Assembly: GCA_028710415.1 (NCBI GenBank)
Contig: JAQTUE010000008.1
Span: forward strand, 62,001 to 126,000
Source: Paludibacter sp.
Lineage (GTDB): Bacteria > Bacteroidota > Bacteroidia > Bacteroidales > Paludibacteraceae
Direction of reading: 5' to 3'
DNA length: 64,000 nucleotides
Part shown: one piece after another, positions 8,369 to 17,895 of the stretch
How the letters are laid out: each line of letters begins with the position of its first letter
Position numbering within the stretch: the stretch's first letter is position 1
Notes under the pieces: model-generated
What the model was told of the DNA's origin: nothing
What the model saw: only the letters and a program-made list of their open reading frames with translations
Databases searched by the model: none
Program-made: the position numbers and the translations under genes

Positions 8369-9343
8369 ATGAATCGAATTTCAATTCTATTAATTACGTT
8401 GTTTATAGTTGTTACCGTATTTGCAAAATCCCCTCATGGAGATGGATTTAAAATTAATTGTGGAGCTTGTCATAATACCATTGATTGGGAACAATTGAAT
8501 CCTAGAAATTTTGACCATAACAAGACTAAATTTCCATTGGTAGGACAACATAAGACGGTTGGGTGCAGAATATGTCATCCAACACTTGAATTTGCAAAAG
8601 CTAAAACCCAATGTGTCGAATGCCATATGGATATACATGAAGGAACAGTTGGCAAAGATTGTGAACGATGCCACACCCCAAAAACATGGATTGTTTCAAA
8701 CGTGAAACAGATTCATCAACAAGCAGGATTTATCTTATCAGGAACACATGCTGTTACTGATTGTTACCGATGCCATAAATCAGCATCTTTACTACGGTTT
8801 GAGAATATTAGTACAGATTGTTATTCTTGCCATAGAGCGAACTATGATGCAACGACCCATAGGGTTGATGGGTTTGGAACCGATTGCTTTACCTGCCACA
8901 ACATGACCGGCAAAGACTGGTCCTATTCAGGAAAAGGATTTGAACATGGAATATTTCCACTTTCAGGTGGTCATAATATTAGTTGTGTCTTGTGCCACAC
9001 AACCAGGGAATATAAAACACATTTGTCGAGTGATTGTAAAACTTGCCATATTGACAAATACAATGCAACTACAAATCCAAAACATTCAACAGCAGGTTTT
9101 TCAACGGATTGCAAATCATGCCATACTATAAACAATTGGACTCAGTCAACGTTTAATCATAGTTCGTATTTTCCTATAACGAGTGGGAATCACAATGTAA
9201 GTTGTGCAACCTGTCATACAAATTCGGCTAATTACGCGGTTTTTACATGCGTAACATCATCTTGTCACCGGAATGCCCATAATCAAAACCAGGGAAGTGC
9301 CGGTTGTTACAGGTGCCATTCAAATGGAAGAAGTGGGGGTTGA
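8369..9343 (+). CDS. Periplasmic multihaem cytochrome c with 13 haem sites
   Basis: 324 residues from the ATG at 8369, chosen because it begins a clean signal peptide (MNRISILLITLFIVVTVFA) like that of the preceding paralogue; an in-frame start at 8294 adds an unlikely N-terminal extension. There are 12 CxxCH motifs plus one CX4CH (CVTSSCH), the latter in the same place as in the 31-haem protein. The N-terminal module (SPHG, FDHNKTKFPLVGQH, CERCHTP, HQQ) and the C-terminal module (CATCHTNSANYAVF, NAHNQNQG, GCYRCH) are homologous to that protein, with only a short middle. It is therefore the compact paralogue, and the pair probably arose by gene duplication followed by repeat expansion in one copy. 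Confidence 0.9.
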   Translation: MNRISILLITLFIVVTVFAKSPHGDGFKINCGACHNTIDWEQLNPRNFDHNKTKFPLVGQHKTVGCRICHPTLEFAKAKTQCVECHMDIHEGTVGKDCERCHTPKTWIVSNVKQIHQQAGFILSGTHAVTDCYRCHKSASLLRFENISTDCYSCHRANYDATTHRVDGFGTDCFTCHNMTGKDWSYSGKGFEHGIFPLSGGHNISCVLCHTTREYKTHLSSDCKTCHIDKYNATTNPKHSTAGFSTDCKSCHTINNWTQSTFNHSSYFPITSGNHNVSCATCHTNSANYAVFTCVTSSCHRNAHNQNQGSAGCYRCHSNGRSGG

Positions 9344-9757
9344 TATACAGCATTTAATATCAGACTTAAATTGAACAGATTTGATTTCAGGGATTTAAAT
9401 TCAAGATAAAGAATAAATAAATATTCAGAAATGCAAACAAACATAGTTATTATTAATAATTCAGAAAATTCTATATTGTCATTTTTAATATACCGGTATT
9501 TAATGTTTTTCGTACTTTTAAAGCGATGCCTCAATGCAAAACAACAGGCAGAACTTTACAGCATAGCGTTTGGGTTGTTCATTATTCAGGAATAAAATCC
9601 AGTCATAAAAAGCACCTTATTTGAATAATTCAGTATGAAAATGGTTATCAATTCAATTGCAAAAATTGCCAAGATTATCCTAATAATTTACAACAAATAG
9701 CTTATAATCAGAATATTTCTTGCACTTTTATGTATTCAAAAAAAACTATTGCCTGAT
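9344..9757. other. Intergenic stretch before the outer-membrane barrel gene
   Basis: About 410 AT-rich bases between the 13-haem cytochrome and the beta-barrel gene. I see no convincing reading frame, no TAnnTTTG box near the barrel start and no strong hairpin. It may hold a transcript end for the cytochromes and a start for the barrel gene, but neither is visible. Confidence 0.4.
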
Positions 9758-11383
9758 ATGAAAACCCCATTATTTTTTATACTTTTATTTTTTCTAAGTT
9801 TTACAGTTTATTGTCAAACTTCGACTGAAGTGATAAATGGGAAGGTTTCCTTTATCTCATCCCAGAATGTTTACGTCAAGTTTGAAAATACAGAAGGCAT
9901 TTTGGTTGGTGATACTTTATTCCTGCCTCAAAACAATAAACTGGTTCCTGCTTTAGTTGTGAACAGTATGTCTTCTATTTCCTGCGTGGGTACTCCGTTA
10001 ACCAAAAACGCCATTCCACTGACAACTCAAATTGTTGCTAGAAAAAGAGTCGTTAAGAATCCGGGAACAAATAAAACCGGGGAATCAAAATTCGCAGAGT
10101 CACCAAATGACCAGGCAATTCGGGACTCATTTACCAAGAAAAATATTACAAAGACTACTAAAGCAAGGTTTGATGGACGTCTCGCGGTATCGTCGTATAC
10201 CAATGTTTCCAGCAACTATACCCCTAGCGAAAGATTACGCTATAATCTGACAATGAATGCCGACCATATAGGTGAATCAAATCTTTCAGCTGAAACATAT
10301 ATCTCATATACTCATCTACTCTCCTTTCCGCATAAGTACACCGATTGGACAGGGCTGAACAATGCCTTGAAGATATATAGCCTGGCCTTAAAATATGATC
10401 TGGATAAAACATCAAGTATTAGCCTGGGTAGGAGAATATACAATAACATGTCGAACATTGGGGCTGTTGATGGCCTTGAGTATGAACATGTAGGCAAGCA
10501 TTTTACTTTTGGTGCTTTAGCCGGATCCAGGCCGGACTATTTAGACTACAGTTTTAATCCTAAATTATTACAATTCGGTGCTTTTATAAGCCACAACACC
10601 ACTAATGATAACGGATTAATGCAAACCTCATTAGGTGTGTTCGACCAGTTGAATAATTTCAAGACCGACCGTCGGTTTGCCTATTTCCAACACACCAATT
10701 CATTGCTTAAAAACGTAGATTTATTTAGTTCGTTTGAAGTTGACTTGTATGGTTTTGTAAATAATCAACTTACATCAACTTTCGACTTAACAAGCACCTA
10801 CATATCCCTTAGGTTTAAACCCTGGGATGATTTAACAACATCCATATCCTATGATGCCCGGAAAAACATCTATTATTATGAGACCTTTCCCCGGAATAAG
10901 ATTGACAGCACGTTAGACAAAGAAACCAGGCAGGGTTTGAGATTCAATATAATGTTACGACCATTTAACTACTTTGTTTGGGGCGGAAATGCCGGGTATA
11001 ATCTCAAGTCGACATCTACTGGGGAATCCATGAATGCTAACAGCTACATAAGTTACTCTCAGTTGCCATTGGACATGTATGGTACAATTACCGTAACAGC
11101 ACTTAAGACACCGTATCTGACGAGTATGATGGTGTATGGTGCTTCATTAAGCCGTGACTTTGGATCTGGGAAATTCAATGCCCAAGTTGAATACAGGATG
11201 GGGAATTTAAAGTATGTCAACACAACCTTTACAACGCTCCAAAACATAGGTCAAATGAGTTTATTCTGGAGGATAGCCAAGAAACTGACTGTTTCTGCTA
11301 ATTTTGAAGGAACTTTTGAAACCAGCAATGGAAATAAGACTAATTATGGCAGTTTATATCTCAATATCAGTCAACGTTTTTAA
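9758..11383 (+). CDS. Outer-membrane beta-barrel protein of the cytochrome locus
   Basis: 541 residues from the ATG at 9758; the frame opens at a TTG three codons earlier, which is less likely. The N-terminus is a signal peptide (MKTPLFFILLFFLSFTVYCQ). Residues ~25-95 form a small beta-rich domain (VINGKVSFISSQNVYVKF, a second half GDTLFLP), then from ~135 there are alternating amphipathic strands rich in Tyr, Ser and Asn, ending in a terminal phenylalanine (LNISQRF), the hallmark of barrels assembled by BAM. Its place directly after three multihaem cytochromes suggests a porin partner that lets electrons cross the outer membrane, like MtrB or PCC porins, but there is no recognised sequence similarity to those. 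The barrel call is firm; the conduit role is inference. Confidence 0.72.
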   Translation: MKTPLFFILLFFLSFTVYCQTSTEVINGKVSFISSQNVYVKFENTEGILVGDTLFLPQNNKLVPALVVNSMSSISCVGTPLTKNAIPLTTQIVARKRVVKNPGTNKTGESKFAESPNDQAIRDSFTKKNITKTTKARFDGRLAVSSYTNVSSNYTPSERLRYNLTMNADHIGESNLSAETYISYTHLLSFPHKYTDWTGLNNALKIYSLALKYDLDKTSSISLGRRIYNNMSNIGAVDGLEYEHVGKHFTFGALAGSRPDYLDYSFNPKLLQFGAFISHNTTNDNGLMQTSLGVFDQLNNFKTDRRFAYFQHTNSLLKNVDLFSSFEVDLYGFVNNQLTSTFDLTSTYISLRFKPWDDLTTSISYDARKNIYYYETFPRNKIDSTLDKETRQGLRFNIMLRPFNYFVWGGNAGYNLKSTSTGESMNANSYISYSQLPLDMYGTITVTALKTPYLTSMMVYGASLSRDFGSGKFNAQVEYRMGNLKYVNTTFTTLQNIGQMSLFWRIAKKLTVSANFEGTFETSNGNKTNYGSLYLNISQRF

Positions 11384-11402
11384 GACTGTTCTTAAAAACG
11401 TT
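11373..11402. terminator. Bidirectional hairpin terminator between convergent genes
   Basis: AACGTTTTTAAGA (11373-11385) pairs perfectly with TCTTAAAAACGTT (11390-11402) around a four-base loop. The left arm contains the stop codon of the barrel gene. It lies between that gene and convergent uvrB. Confidence 0.7.
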
Positions 11403-11433
11403 ACTAATTGCTTTCATTAAAATTCATTTCGGG

Positions 11434-13434
11434 TTATTTAGCTTTCAATAAATCTTCCAGCTTAATTAATTCATCACGCAGTTGTGCAGCTTCCAGGAAC
11501 TCAAGCCTTTTAGCAGAATCCTGCATGGATTTTTTGGTTTTGGAAATTGCCTTTTCCAATGCAGTACGTGACATGTATTGTACTACCGGATCGGCTGCTA
11601 TACTTTCTGAAATATCCGGTTCGATGTAGGCATTTGGTTCTACTTTAGCGAAAGAATTTCGTTCACCCTTGATAATGGCAGTAGGTGTGATGCCATGAAG
11701 TTCATTGTATGCCATCTGCTTATCTCGACGTCTGTTGGTTTCCGAAATAGTTTTAGCCATACTGTCAGTCATTTTATCAGCATACATGATCACTTTACCA
11801 TTCAGGTTTCGGGCAGCACGGCCGGCTGTTTGGGTTAGTGACCGGTGCGAACGTAAGAATCCTTCCTTATCGGCATCCAGGATAGCCACCAACGATACTT
11901 CCGGCAAGTCCAGTCCTTCCCGTAGTAGGTTTACCCCTATCAGGACATCATAAACTCCTTTTCTTAAATCTTCCATGATGATAACACGATCCAGTGTGTC
12001 CACATCGGAATGGATATAGTTACACTTAACTCCCATTTTTCCTAAATAGTCCGTTAATTCCTCTGCCATTCGTTTGGTAAGGGTGGTTACCAATGTGCGT
12101 TCATTTTTTTCTGTACGTTGGGCAATTTCTTCCAGCAGATCATCGATCTGGTTCAGGCTGGGCCGTACATCAATAATCGGGTCCAGCAATCCGGTTGGAC
12201 GGATTAACTGGTCGACTACCACGCCTTCACTTTTCATCAATTCATAATCGGCAGGAGTTGCACTCACATAAATAGTCTGGGGTGTCATGGTTTCGAATTC
12301 CTCAAACCGCAGCGGACGGTTATCTTTTGCCGATGGCAACCTGAAGCCATATTCCACCAGGTTTTGTTTCCTTGCTGCATCACCACCAAACATGGCTCGG
12401 ATCTGCGAAATGCTCACGTGGCTCTCGTCAATGACCAGTAAGAAGTCCTCCGGGAAATAATCCAACAGGCAAAAAGGCCTGCTTCCTGGTGGTCGTCCAT
12501 CAAAATAGCGGGAATAGTTTTCAATACCTGAACAATAGCCCAATTCCTTGATCATTTCCAGATCATATTTCACACGCTCATAAATCCGTTTAGCTTCGTA
12601 AGGCTTGCCTATTGAACGAAAATAATCAACCTGTTTTGCCAGGTCTATTTCAATATATTGTATAGCTTGTGCAATGCGTTCCTTCGTGGTAACAAAAATA
12701 CTGGCAGGATAGATTTTATAGGCATCAAAAGTTTCAATGACATTGAAGGTCAAAGGATCAACCGTTTGGATTTCTTCAATTTCATCACCCCAGAATACAA
12801 CCCGCAATACAAAATCAGCATAGGCCAGGAAAATATCTACCGTATCCCCTTTTACCCTGAAATTGCCACGGTTCAGTTCAATTTCGTTGCGTGAATACAG
12901 GACATCCACCAGAGTCCTTAGAAAATCATTCCGTATAATTTTCTGTCCCCGACTGATTTCAATGACATTACTTGTAAAATCTTCCGGGTTACCAATCCCA
13001 TAGATACACGAGACTGATGAAACAACCAATACATCCCTCCTACCCGACAATAAAGCAGAAGTAGTGGCCAGTCGCAGTTTTTCAATTTCCTGGTTAATGG
13101 ATAAATCTTTTTCAATATAAGTATCCGAAACCGGCAAATAAGCTTCCGGTTGATAATAATCATAATAAGAAACAAAATACTCAACGGCATTTTCGGGGAA
13201 AAAGGCTTTGAATTCACCGTATAACTGGGCAGCCAAGGTCTTGTTATGACTTAATATGAGGGTTGGGCGTTGAACCTGTTGTACAACGTTAGCAATCGTA
13301 AAGGTCTTACCCGAACCGGTTACCCCCAATAAAGTCTGAAAAGGAACATCAGCATGCAATCCTTCCACCAGTTGTTTGATAGCTTCAGGTTGATCACCTG
13401 TTGGCCGAAAGGGAGAAATAAGTTTAAAAGCCAC
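11434..13434 (-). CDS. uvrB: UvrABC system protein B (excinuclease subunit B)
   Basis: 666 residues, the usual UvrB length. UvrB is the damage-verifying, helicase-fold subunit of nucleotide excision repair; it is loaded by UvrA and recruits UvrC for incision. Visible motifs are Walker A GVTGSGKT (37-44), the beta-hairpin region with YYDYYQPEAYLP (about 92-103), DESHVSISQ (about 333), the helicase motif LLREGLDLPEVSLVAILDAD, QTAGRAARN, and a C-terminal UVR domain (final ~35 residues) that contacts UvrC. The start MAFKLISPFRPTGDQPEAI matches the family. It converges on the cytochrome locus and lies 116 nt downstream of a PspC gene on the same strand. Nothing unusual was seen. Confidence 0.98.
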   Translation of the reverse strand: MAFKLISPFRPTGDQPEAIKQLVEGLHADVPFQTLLGVTGSGKTFTIANVVQQVQRPTLILSHNKTLAAQLYGEFKAFFPENAVEYFVSYYDYYQPEAYLPVSDTYIEKDLSINQEIEKLRLATTSALLSGRRDVLVVSSVSCIYGIGNPEDFTSNVIEISRGQKIIRNDFLRTLVDVLYSRNEIELNRGNFRVKGDTVDIFLAYADFVLRVVFWGDEIEEIQTVDPLTFNVIETFDAYKIYPASIFVTTKERIAQAIQYIEIDLAKQVDYFRSIGKPYEAKRIYERVKYDLEMIKELGYCSGIENYSRYFDGRPPGSRPFCLLDYFPEDFLLVIDESHVSISQIRAMFGGDAARKQNLVEYGFRLPSAKDNRPLRFEEFETMTPQTIYVSATPADYELMKSEGVVVDQLIRPTGLLDPIIDVRPSLNQIDDLLEEIAQRTEKNERTLVTTLTKRMAEELTDYLGKMGVKCNYIHSDVDTLDRVIIMEDLRKGVYDVLIGVNLLREGLDLPEVSLVAILDADKEGFLRSHRSLTQTAGRAARNLNGKVIMYADKMTDSMAKTISETNRRRDKQMAYNELHGITPTAIIKGERNSFAKVEPNAYIEPDISESIAADPVVQYMSRTALEKAISKTKKSMQDSAKRLEFLEAAQLRDELIKLEDLLKAK

Positions 13435-13490
13435 GAATTTTTATATTTGTAAAGTTTGATAATTTTGAATTGGGTAGTCCACATAGAAAC

Positions 13491-13517
13491 TTTACCTTCC
13501 TCAGTTAGGAAGGTAAA
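13491..13517 (-). terminator. Hairpin between pspC-like gene and uvrB
   Basis: TTTACCTTCCT (13491-13501) and AGGAAGGTAAA (13507-13517) form a perfect 11-bp stem with a five-base loop. Read on the minus strand it follows the PspC stop by about 30 nt and has only a weak T run, so it may be a partial terminator or a processing site. Confidence 0.5.
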
Positions 13518-13550
13518 CAATTCATACCTGAAAGTGTTCTAGTTTAACAG

Positions 13551-13748
13551 TTAGATTTCATCTCCTTCGAGTGGCATAATTAACCAAAGAATGATATATA
13601 AGATCACTCCCGGGAAACCCACAGAAAGAATACTTAACAAAGCATAAATTGCTCTTACAAGGGTGACATCCCAACCGATATAGTCGGCAAATCCGGCACA
13701 GACACCGGCTATGATCTGATTTCTTGATCGTTTAAGTTTCTTATCCAT
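13551..13748 (-). CDS. PspC domain-containing small membrane protein
   Basis: 65 residues from the ATG at 13748; a longer start at 13787 gives an atypical N-terminus. The sequence KLKRSRNQIIAGVCAGFADY, then IGWDVTLVRAIYALL, is the PspC family signature (the phage-shock protein C fold), followed by one membrane segment ending LYIILWLIMPLE. In enterobacteria PspC senses envelope stress with PspB and PspA; stand-alone short PspC proteins are common in Bacteroidota and their role is not established. No pspA or pspB lies nearby. It may be co-transcribed with uvrB, separated by a hairpin. Confidence 0.85.
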   Translation of the reverse strand: MDKKLKRSRNQIIAGVCAGFADYIGWDVTLVRAIYALLSILSVGFPGVILYIILWLIMPLEGDEI

Positions 13749-14147
13749 AATATTTGTGTTAGGTTTAATAAGATAACAAAGTAACAAAAAATATGTTGAA
13801 CTAAAAAAACATAAGTACTAATGATAATTTAGTTTATATTAATGGTTACTTCTAAATATCGCAATTTCAGCATTTTGTATAAAATCGAAGTATAAACTAA
13901 TTAAGAGCACGTACTTAAACTGAAAAAAGGATAGGTGAAACCATTTATGTAAAATTAAACAAACAATTAAAATAGTAATAATATCTTTTACTCTTTTAAA
14001 AGTTTGGGTTATTTACATAAATCAAACAAACTATATTTAAATTAAACTCGTTAAAAGTAAAATATGACCTAAAACAATTATATTTGTTACGAATCAATCA
14101 CATAATTTCAAATTGACCGTTACTATATGCTAAATCATTTTATCACA
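13749..14147. other. AT-rich divergent intergenic region
   Basis: About 400 bases between divergent genes (pspC-like leftward, deacetylase-like lipoprotein rightward). The only signal I can support is the TATATTTG box at 14079-14086. No ORF or stable hairpin is evident in the rest, which is very AT-rich. Confidence 0.4.
14079..14086 (+). promoter_or_regulatory. TAnnTTTG -7 box
   Basis: TATATTTG, about 60 nt before the start of the polysaccharide-deacetylase-like lipoprotein gene. Confidence 0.5.
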
Positions 14148-14978
14148 ATGAATAAATACCTGTTGATCATCATTGCGTTTTGTTTTTTAGCCTCTATATG
14201 CTCATGCAACGATAATGTTTCATTAAATTCTCCAAACGGATTGGTTGTTATCATTAAAGCTGATGATTTAGGCGATACAACCGCTAACTGGAACCGGTTT
14301 ATGAAAATTGTCATTGACAATAAAATTTGTGCAGGTGTTGGAGTTATTCCCGGAAGAGTAACTACACAGGGTTCTATATCGGAAATGAAACGGATTAACG
14401 AACTCAGACAGTCAAATGAATTTCCTTATATTGAGTTTTGGAATCATGGGTATGATCATCATAAAACGAATAAAGAAACTGAGTTTAGCGGTTCAGATTT
14501 GAATGATCAGACAAAGCGGATTCAAATGTCACAGAACTTCTTGTTTGACAATCTGAGCAGCACCTGCCATACTTTTGGAGCTCCCTTTAACAAGACATCA
14601 GGAGTAACCAGTTCAGCACTGGTAAATTCCCCGGAAATTAATGTTTGGTTAAGCTACCAAAAGATAGAGAAACATTTCTTAGGAGATTGGAAGGATCCGA
14701 ATAAAAAAGTGATTACCAAAATGGACCAACATATCATCCTGAACACGGACTATCTGTATCTGAATGATTTTCCAATAGGGGATATCATAAACAATTACGA
14801 ACGTGACAAAGAAAAGCCTTATGTCTTAATTCAAATCCATCCGGCTAAATGGGACGAACGACGATTTAATCAATTTGAAAAACTGATTCATTTCTATAAA
14901 GACCGCCATCTGGCAATTTTCATGACTCCATACCAATACTTCCGGTACCTGCATAAGGAATATACACAAGTTGAATAA
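14148..14978 (+). CDS. Polysaccharide deacetylase-like lipoprotein
   Basis: 276 residues from the ATG at 14148 (an upstream ATG at 14127 is possible). The N-terminus is a lipoprotein signal, hydrophobic and ending ICSC, so it is probably anchored to a membrane on the periplasmic or outer face. The mature part has a NodB-like deacetylase signature: IKADDLG (metal-binding Asp) and NHGYDHH (two metal-binding His), then HTFGAPFN and, near the end, IQIHPAKW. These fit the metal-dependent polysaccharide deacetylase fold, near DUF2334-type proteins. The substrate cannot be told. It is a single-gene unit with its own promoter and a strong terminator. Confidence 0.7.
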   Translation: MNKYLLIIIAFCFLASICSCNDNVSLNSPNGLVVIIKADDLGDTTANWNRFMKIVIDNKICAGVGVIPGRVTTQGSISEMKRINELRQSNEFPYIEFWNHGYDHHKTNKETEFSGSDLNDQTKRIQMSQNFLFDNLSSTCHTFGAPFNKTSGVTSSALVNSPEINVWLSYQKIEKHFLGDWKDPNKKVITKMDQHIILNTDYLYLNDFPIGDIINNYERDKEKPYVLIQIHPAKWDERRFNQFEKLIHFYKDRHLAIFMTPYQYFRYLHKEYTQVE

Positions 14979-15000
14979 TAAAGCATTCATTTCATCTACA

Positions 15001-15038
15001 AAAAAAGAGTAAGAATCATGTTCTTACTCTTTTTTTTT
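15001..15038. terminator. Strong bidirectional terminator between convergent genes
   Basis: AAAAAAAGAGTAAGAA (15001-15016) and TTCTTACTCTTTTTTTT (15022-15038) form a perfect long stem with T runs on both strands. It lies between the deacetylase-like gene and malQ and reaches the malQ stop codon. Confidence 0.85.
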
Positions 15039-17730
15039 ATCGACCGGATTGTATAATGTAATTTCGTAATTCATCATTAAATTCATCCTTCTCCAATAAA
15101 TCCTCCATGTTGATATGCACCCTGTAACGCCAGCTAAACATTGAATTGGACGGAACATTTATACGTTCATCATGCGGGTTTGGACGACGGATTTCCTCGG
15201 ATAGGCTTAATAAATCCTGCATTTGGAATATGGTCCACATGGCCGGTGAATATAAATGTTGTAAGATGATATCCCTGCAGATCCACCAATCACAGAAGTA
15301 GGGAGCTTCACCCCAATGACCCAGTTGTGAATTGTAAAACCGTTGTGTTACACCCCGGTCCTCTTCCCACCAGCCACGGATCGTACTCATGTCGTGGGTG
15401 GAAGGCGTTACAACAGATAAATAGGGTGCATTGGATGGATGGAAAAACTCTATCTTACTTGATTTTGGTGCCCGTTGAACTTCCAAACTTAATATCCCCA
15501 GTTCTTTCATGGCTGTCGTGACACAGGCTGTCATCATCCCCAGGTCTTCACCACAAATCATCATATTTGTAGCCCTTTTAAGCGCAGGTAATTTTTCCAT
15601 GCCCGATTGATACCATTTGGCATCCTGACGGCGGTAGAAGTAATCTACGTACAGCTCACGAAGTCTTTCACGGGTATATACATCCAAATCGTTGTACGAG
15701 CTCAACGTATCCATCCCAAAGCGGGGATAAAACTGGGTTCCATGGCTTCCTTCCACTTCAAAGAACAGGACATTGGAGATTAAATCGAACAAACCCCATT
15801 TGACGCTTTCGGTGATCAGACCGTCGGAGTACAATTTCTCAACATCCGACTGGCTCTGATAACCTGTTTTTAAGCGGAGCACCCAACCATCTTCTATCTG
15901 AAGGCAATTGGCTTTTACCCAGGCTGTATCTTCACCAAACAGATTTTTTAGGATGGTATCGGTTATATAAGGTTTGCAGAACCTGTTGTAATCGAACCAT
16001 AAACCCTTATCTGTAAATTCATTCATATAGATTGGAATGGATGGATTCAAATGACCCATGATCCCTTCCACCTGATTGATGGGTATTTGCCAGATCCTGA
16101 AAAATCCAAGGATGTGGTCAATACGGAAAGTATCAAAGTAATTGGACATTTGCGAGAACCTCTTTTTCCACCAGTCAAATCCGGTACGTTCTATCTCATC
16201 CCAGTTATAGGTTGGCAATTCCCAGTTTTGTCCTTTCACTGAAAACATATCCGGGGGCGCACCGGCCTGCATGTGCATGTGGAATAATTCCGGGGATACC
16301 CAGGTGTCCACACTGTTCCGGTTTACTCCAATGGGGATATCACCTTTCAGCACAACTCCATGCTCATGGGCATAGGCGGCAGCCTCGGATAACTGCACAT
16401 GTAAATGATACTGAATAAAATAATTTACGGCAATATCATCATAATGAGGTTGTGTTGGTGATGAAAACTCTTTCATATTCTCGGAATCATAAATGGCAAA
16501 ATCGTCCCACTTCCTGTAATCCGGTGTTCCAAACTTATCACGTAACAAACAATAGGCGGCATAGGGTACCAGCCAGAATTCATTTTCAGCAAAGAAAGCT
16601 TTGAATTCCTTTTTTGCCAGGAATTTTGCTTTCTGCATCAGGAATAATTCCCTGGCATACTCAAGCTTATAATTTATAACATCCAGAAATGAGATCAGAT
16701 CTTTTGCATTCAATTCTTCCTGCATGCTGTTGTAATCCTTTTGCAGTGGATGTGATGCAGGCAATTTACCTGTAGCCGGGAGGTTCAGGAATAAAGGGTT
16801 CAGTGCGAAGGCAGATATGGCGGCATAAGGCAACACGTCTGCATCGGTATGGGTACCTATGGTGTCGTTCAACGGCAATACCTGGATAAGTTTTAATCCC
16901 ACCTTTTCAGCCCAGTCCACGAATAATTTCATATCCCCGAAATCGCCAACCCCAAAGCTTTTTTTAGTACGGATACTGAAAACCGGTAGCCCTACTCCTG
17001 CCCCTTTCCATGAATTATTTGATATCCGCACAAACCCATCCGATAACTGTACAAAGGTTTTTTTCGAATTCAGTACCGGTGCCGTACGATCGGGACCTGT
17101 TTCAAAATACCGGAACTTGTTTATCTCCGGATCATAAACACCGTATTTATAATGTACATCAACTTTCGACTTGCTTAAATCGACTTCGGTTGTCCACCAG
17201 TTTCCTTCAGTTTGGTTCAGCAGAATCGGTTTATGTGTTGACCAGTTACCCAATGCTTCACAATCCCCGATCAGGCAAAGGACTTCATTCTTTTTCAACA
17301 TGGGCATCTTTACTTTGAACAGATGCGTATACTTAACAATCGTTTTCGATTTTGCAGTAAAATGATCGTGATGCAACAATACTTCTTCAAATGGGGCTGT
17401 AAGAAATACATTTTCCTGGCTTCCCGGTGAATTCCATACATCAACACAGAAAAAATGATCTATTTTTGCAGGATCAAGGCTTAACTGACGGTCATTACCC
17501 CATTCTTCGACATATTGGTCATTTTGCTCGGTATATAAAATATATTTATAATTCAACTCGACCGGCACTTCCGATTTCACATCCACTTCGGCATACCAAT
17601 CTTCAGGCGACTGGAAATTAAGTTTTAGCGCTTTTTCGATATCGCCATTCCCCAATTCCGGGATATTGCCACTTACCAGCAGTCGTTGTCCCCAATAGGT
17701 ATAATAGGGTATTTTAAAATGTATTTTCAT
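15037..17730 (-). CDS. malQ: 4-alpha-glucanotransferase (GH77) with two N-terminal starch-binding CBM20 domains
   Basis: 897 residues. Residues ~1-110 and ~130-235 are two CBM20-type starch-binding domains (start KIHFKIPYYTYWGQRLLVSG; second has VLCLIGDCEALGNW). The rest is a GH77 catalytic domain with nucleophile FRIDHILGFFRIW (about 535), acid/base ICGEDLGMM (about 723) and STHDMSTIRGWW (about 776). It transfers alpha-1,4-glucan segments between maltooligosaccharides in the cytoplasm, in glycogen and starch metabolism. This tandem-CBM20 layout is the form common in Bacteroidota and resembles plant DPE2. It is monocistronic, with a TAnnTTTG box upstream. Confidence 0.95.
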   Translation of the reverse strand: MKIHFKIPYYTYWGQRLLVSGNIPELGNGDIEKALKLNFQSPEDWYAEVDVKSEVPVELNYKYILYTEQNDQYVEEWGNDRQLSLDPAKIDHFFCVDVWNSPGSQENVFLTAPFEEVLLHHDHFTAKSKTIVKYTHLFKVKMPMLKKNEVLCLIGDCEALGNWSTHKPILLNQTEGNWWTTEVDLSKSKVDVHYKYGVYDPEINKFRYFETGPDRTAPVLNSKKTFVQLSDGFVRISNNSWKGAGVGLPVFSIRTKKSFGVGDFGDMKLFVDWAEKVGLKLIQVLPLNDTIGTHTDADVLPYAAISAFALNPLFLNLPATGKLPASHPLQKDYNSMQEELNAKDLISFLDVINYKLEYARELFLMQKAKFLAKKEFKAFFAENEFWLVPYAAYCLLRDKFGTPDYRKWDDFAIYDSENMKEFSSPTQPHYDDIAVNYFIQYHLHVQLSEAAAYAHEHGVVLKGDIPIGVNRNSVDTWVSPELFHMHMQAGAPPDMFSVKGQNWELPTYNWDEIERTGFDWWKKRFSQMSNYFDTFRIDHILGFFRIWQIPINQVEGIMGHLNPSIPIYMNEFTDKGLWFDYNRFCKPYITDTILKNLFGEDTAWVKANCLQIEDGWVLRLKTGYQSQSDVEKLYSDGLITESVKWGLFDLISNVLFFEVEGSHGTQFYPRFGMDTLSSYNDLDVYTRERLRELYVDYFYRRQDAKWYQSGMEKLPALKRATNMMICGEDLGMMTACVTTAMKELGILSLEVQRAPKSSKIEFFHPSNAPYLSVVTPSTHDMSTIRGWWEEDRGVTQRFYNSQLGHWGEAPYFCDWWICRDIILQHLYSPAMWTIFQMQDLLSLSEEIRRPNPHDERINVPSNSMFSWRYRVHINMEDLLEKDEFNDELRNYIIQSGR

Positions 17731-17779
17731 AGTATATTGAATTGTAATCCATTAGCTTATCACAAACTTAAACACATTT

Positions 17780-17787
17780 CAAAAGTA
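17780..17787 (-). promoter_or_regulatory. TAnnTTTG -7 box for malQ
   Basis: On the minus strand the bases read TACTTTTG, 50-57 nt upstream of the malQ start. Confidence 0.5.
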
Positions 17788-17895
17788 ATGTTATTTATTA
17801 AGCTACATTTTGAATAGTTCGAAAAATATGCAAAAATTGATTTCAAACGTTTGCGGTCATTAAGGAAGTTCTAACATTCAGAATCTGGAAATGTA

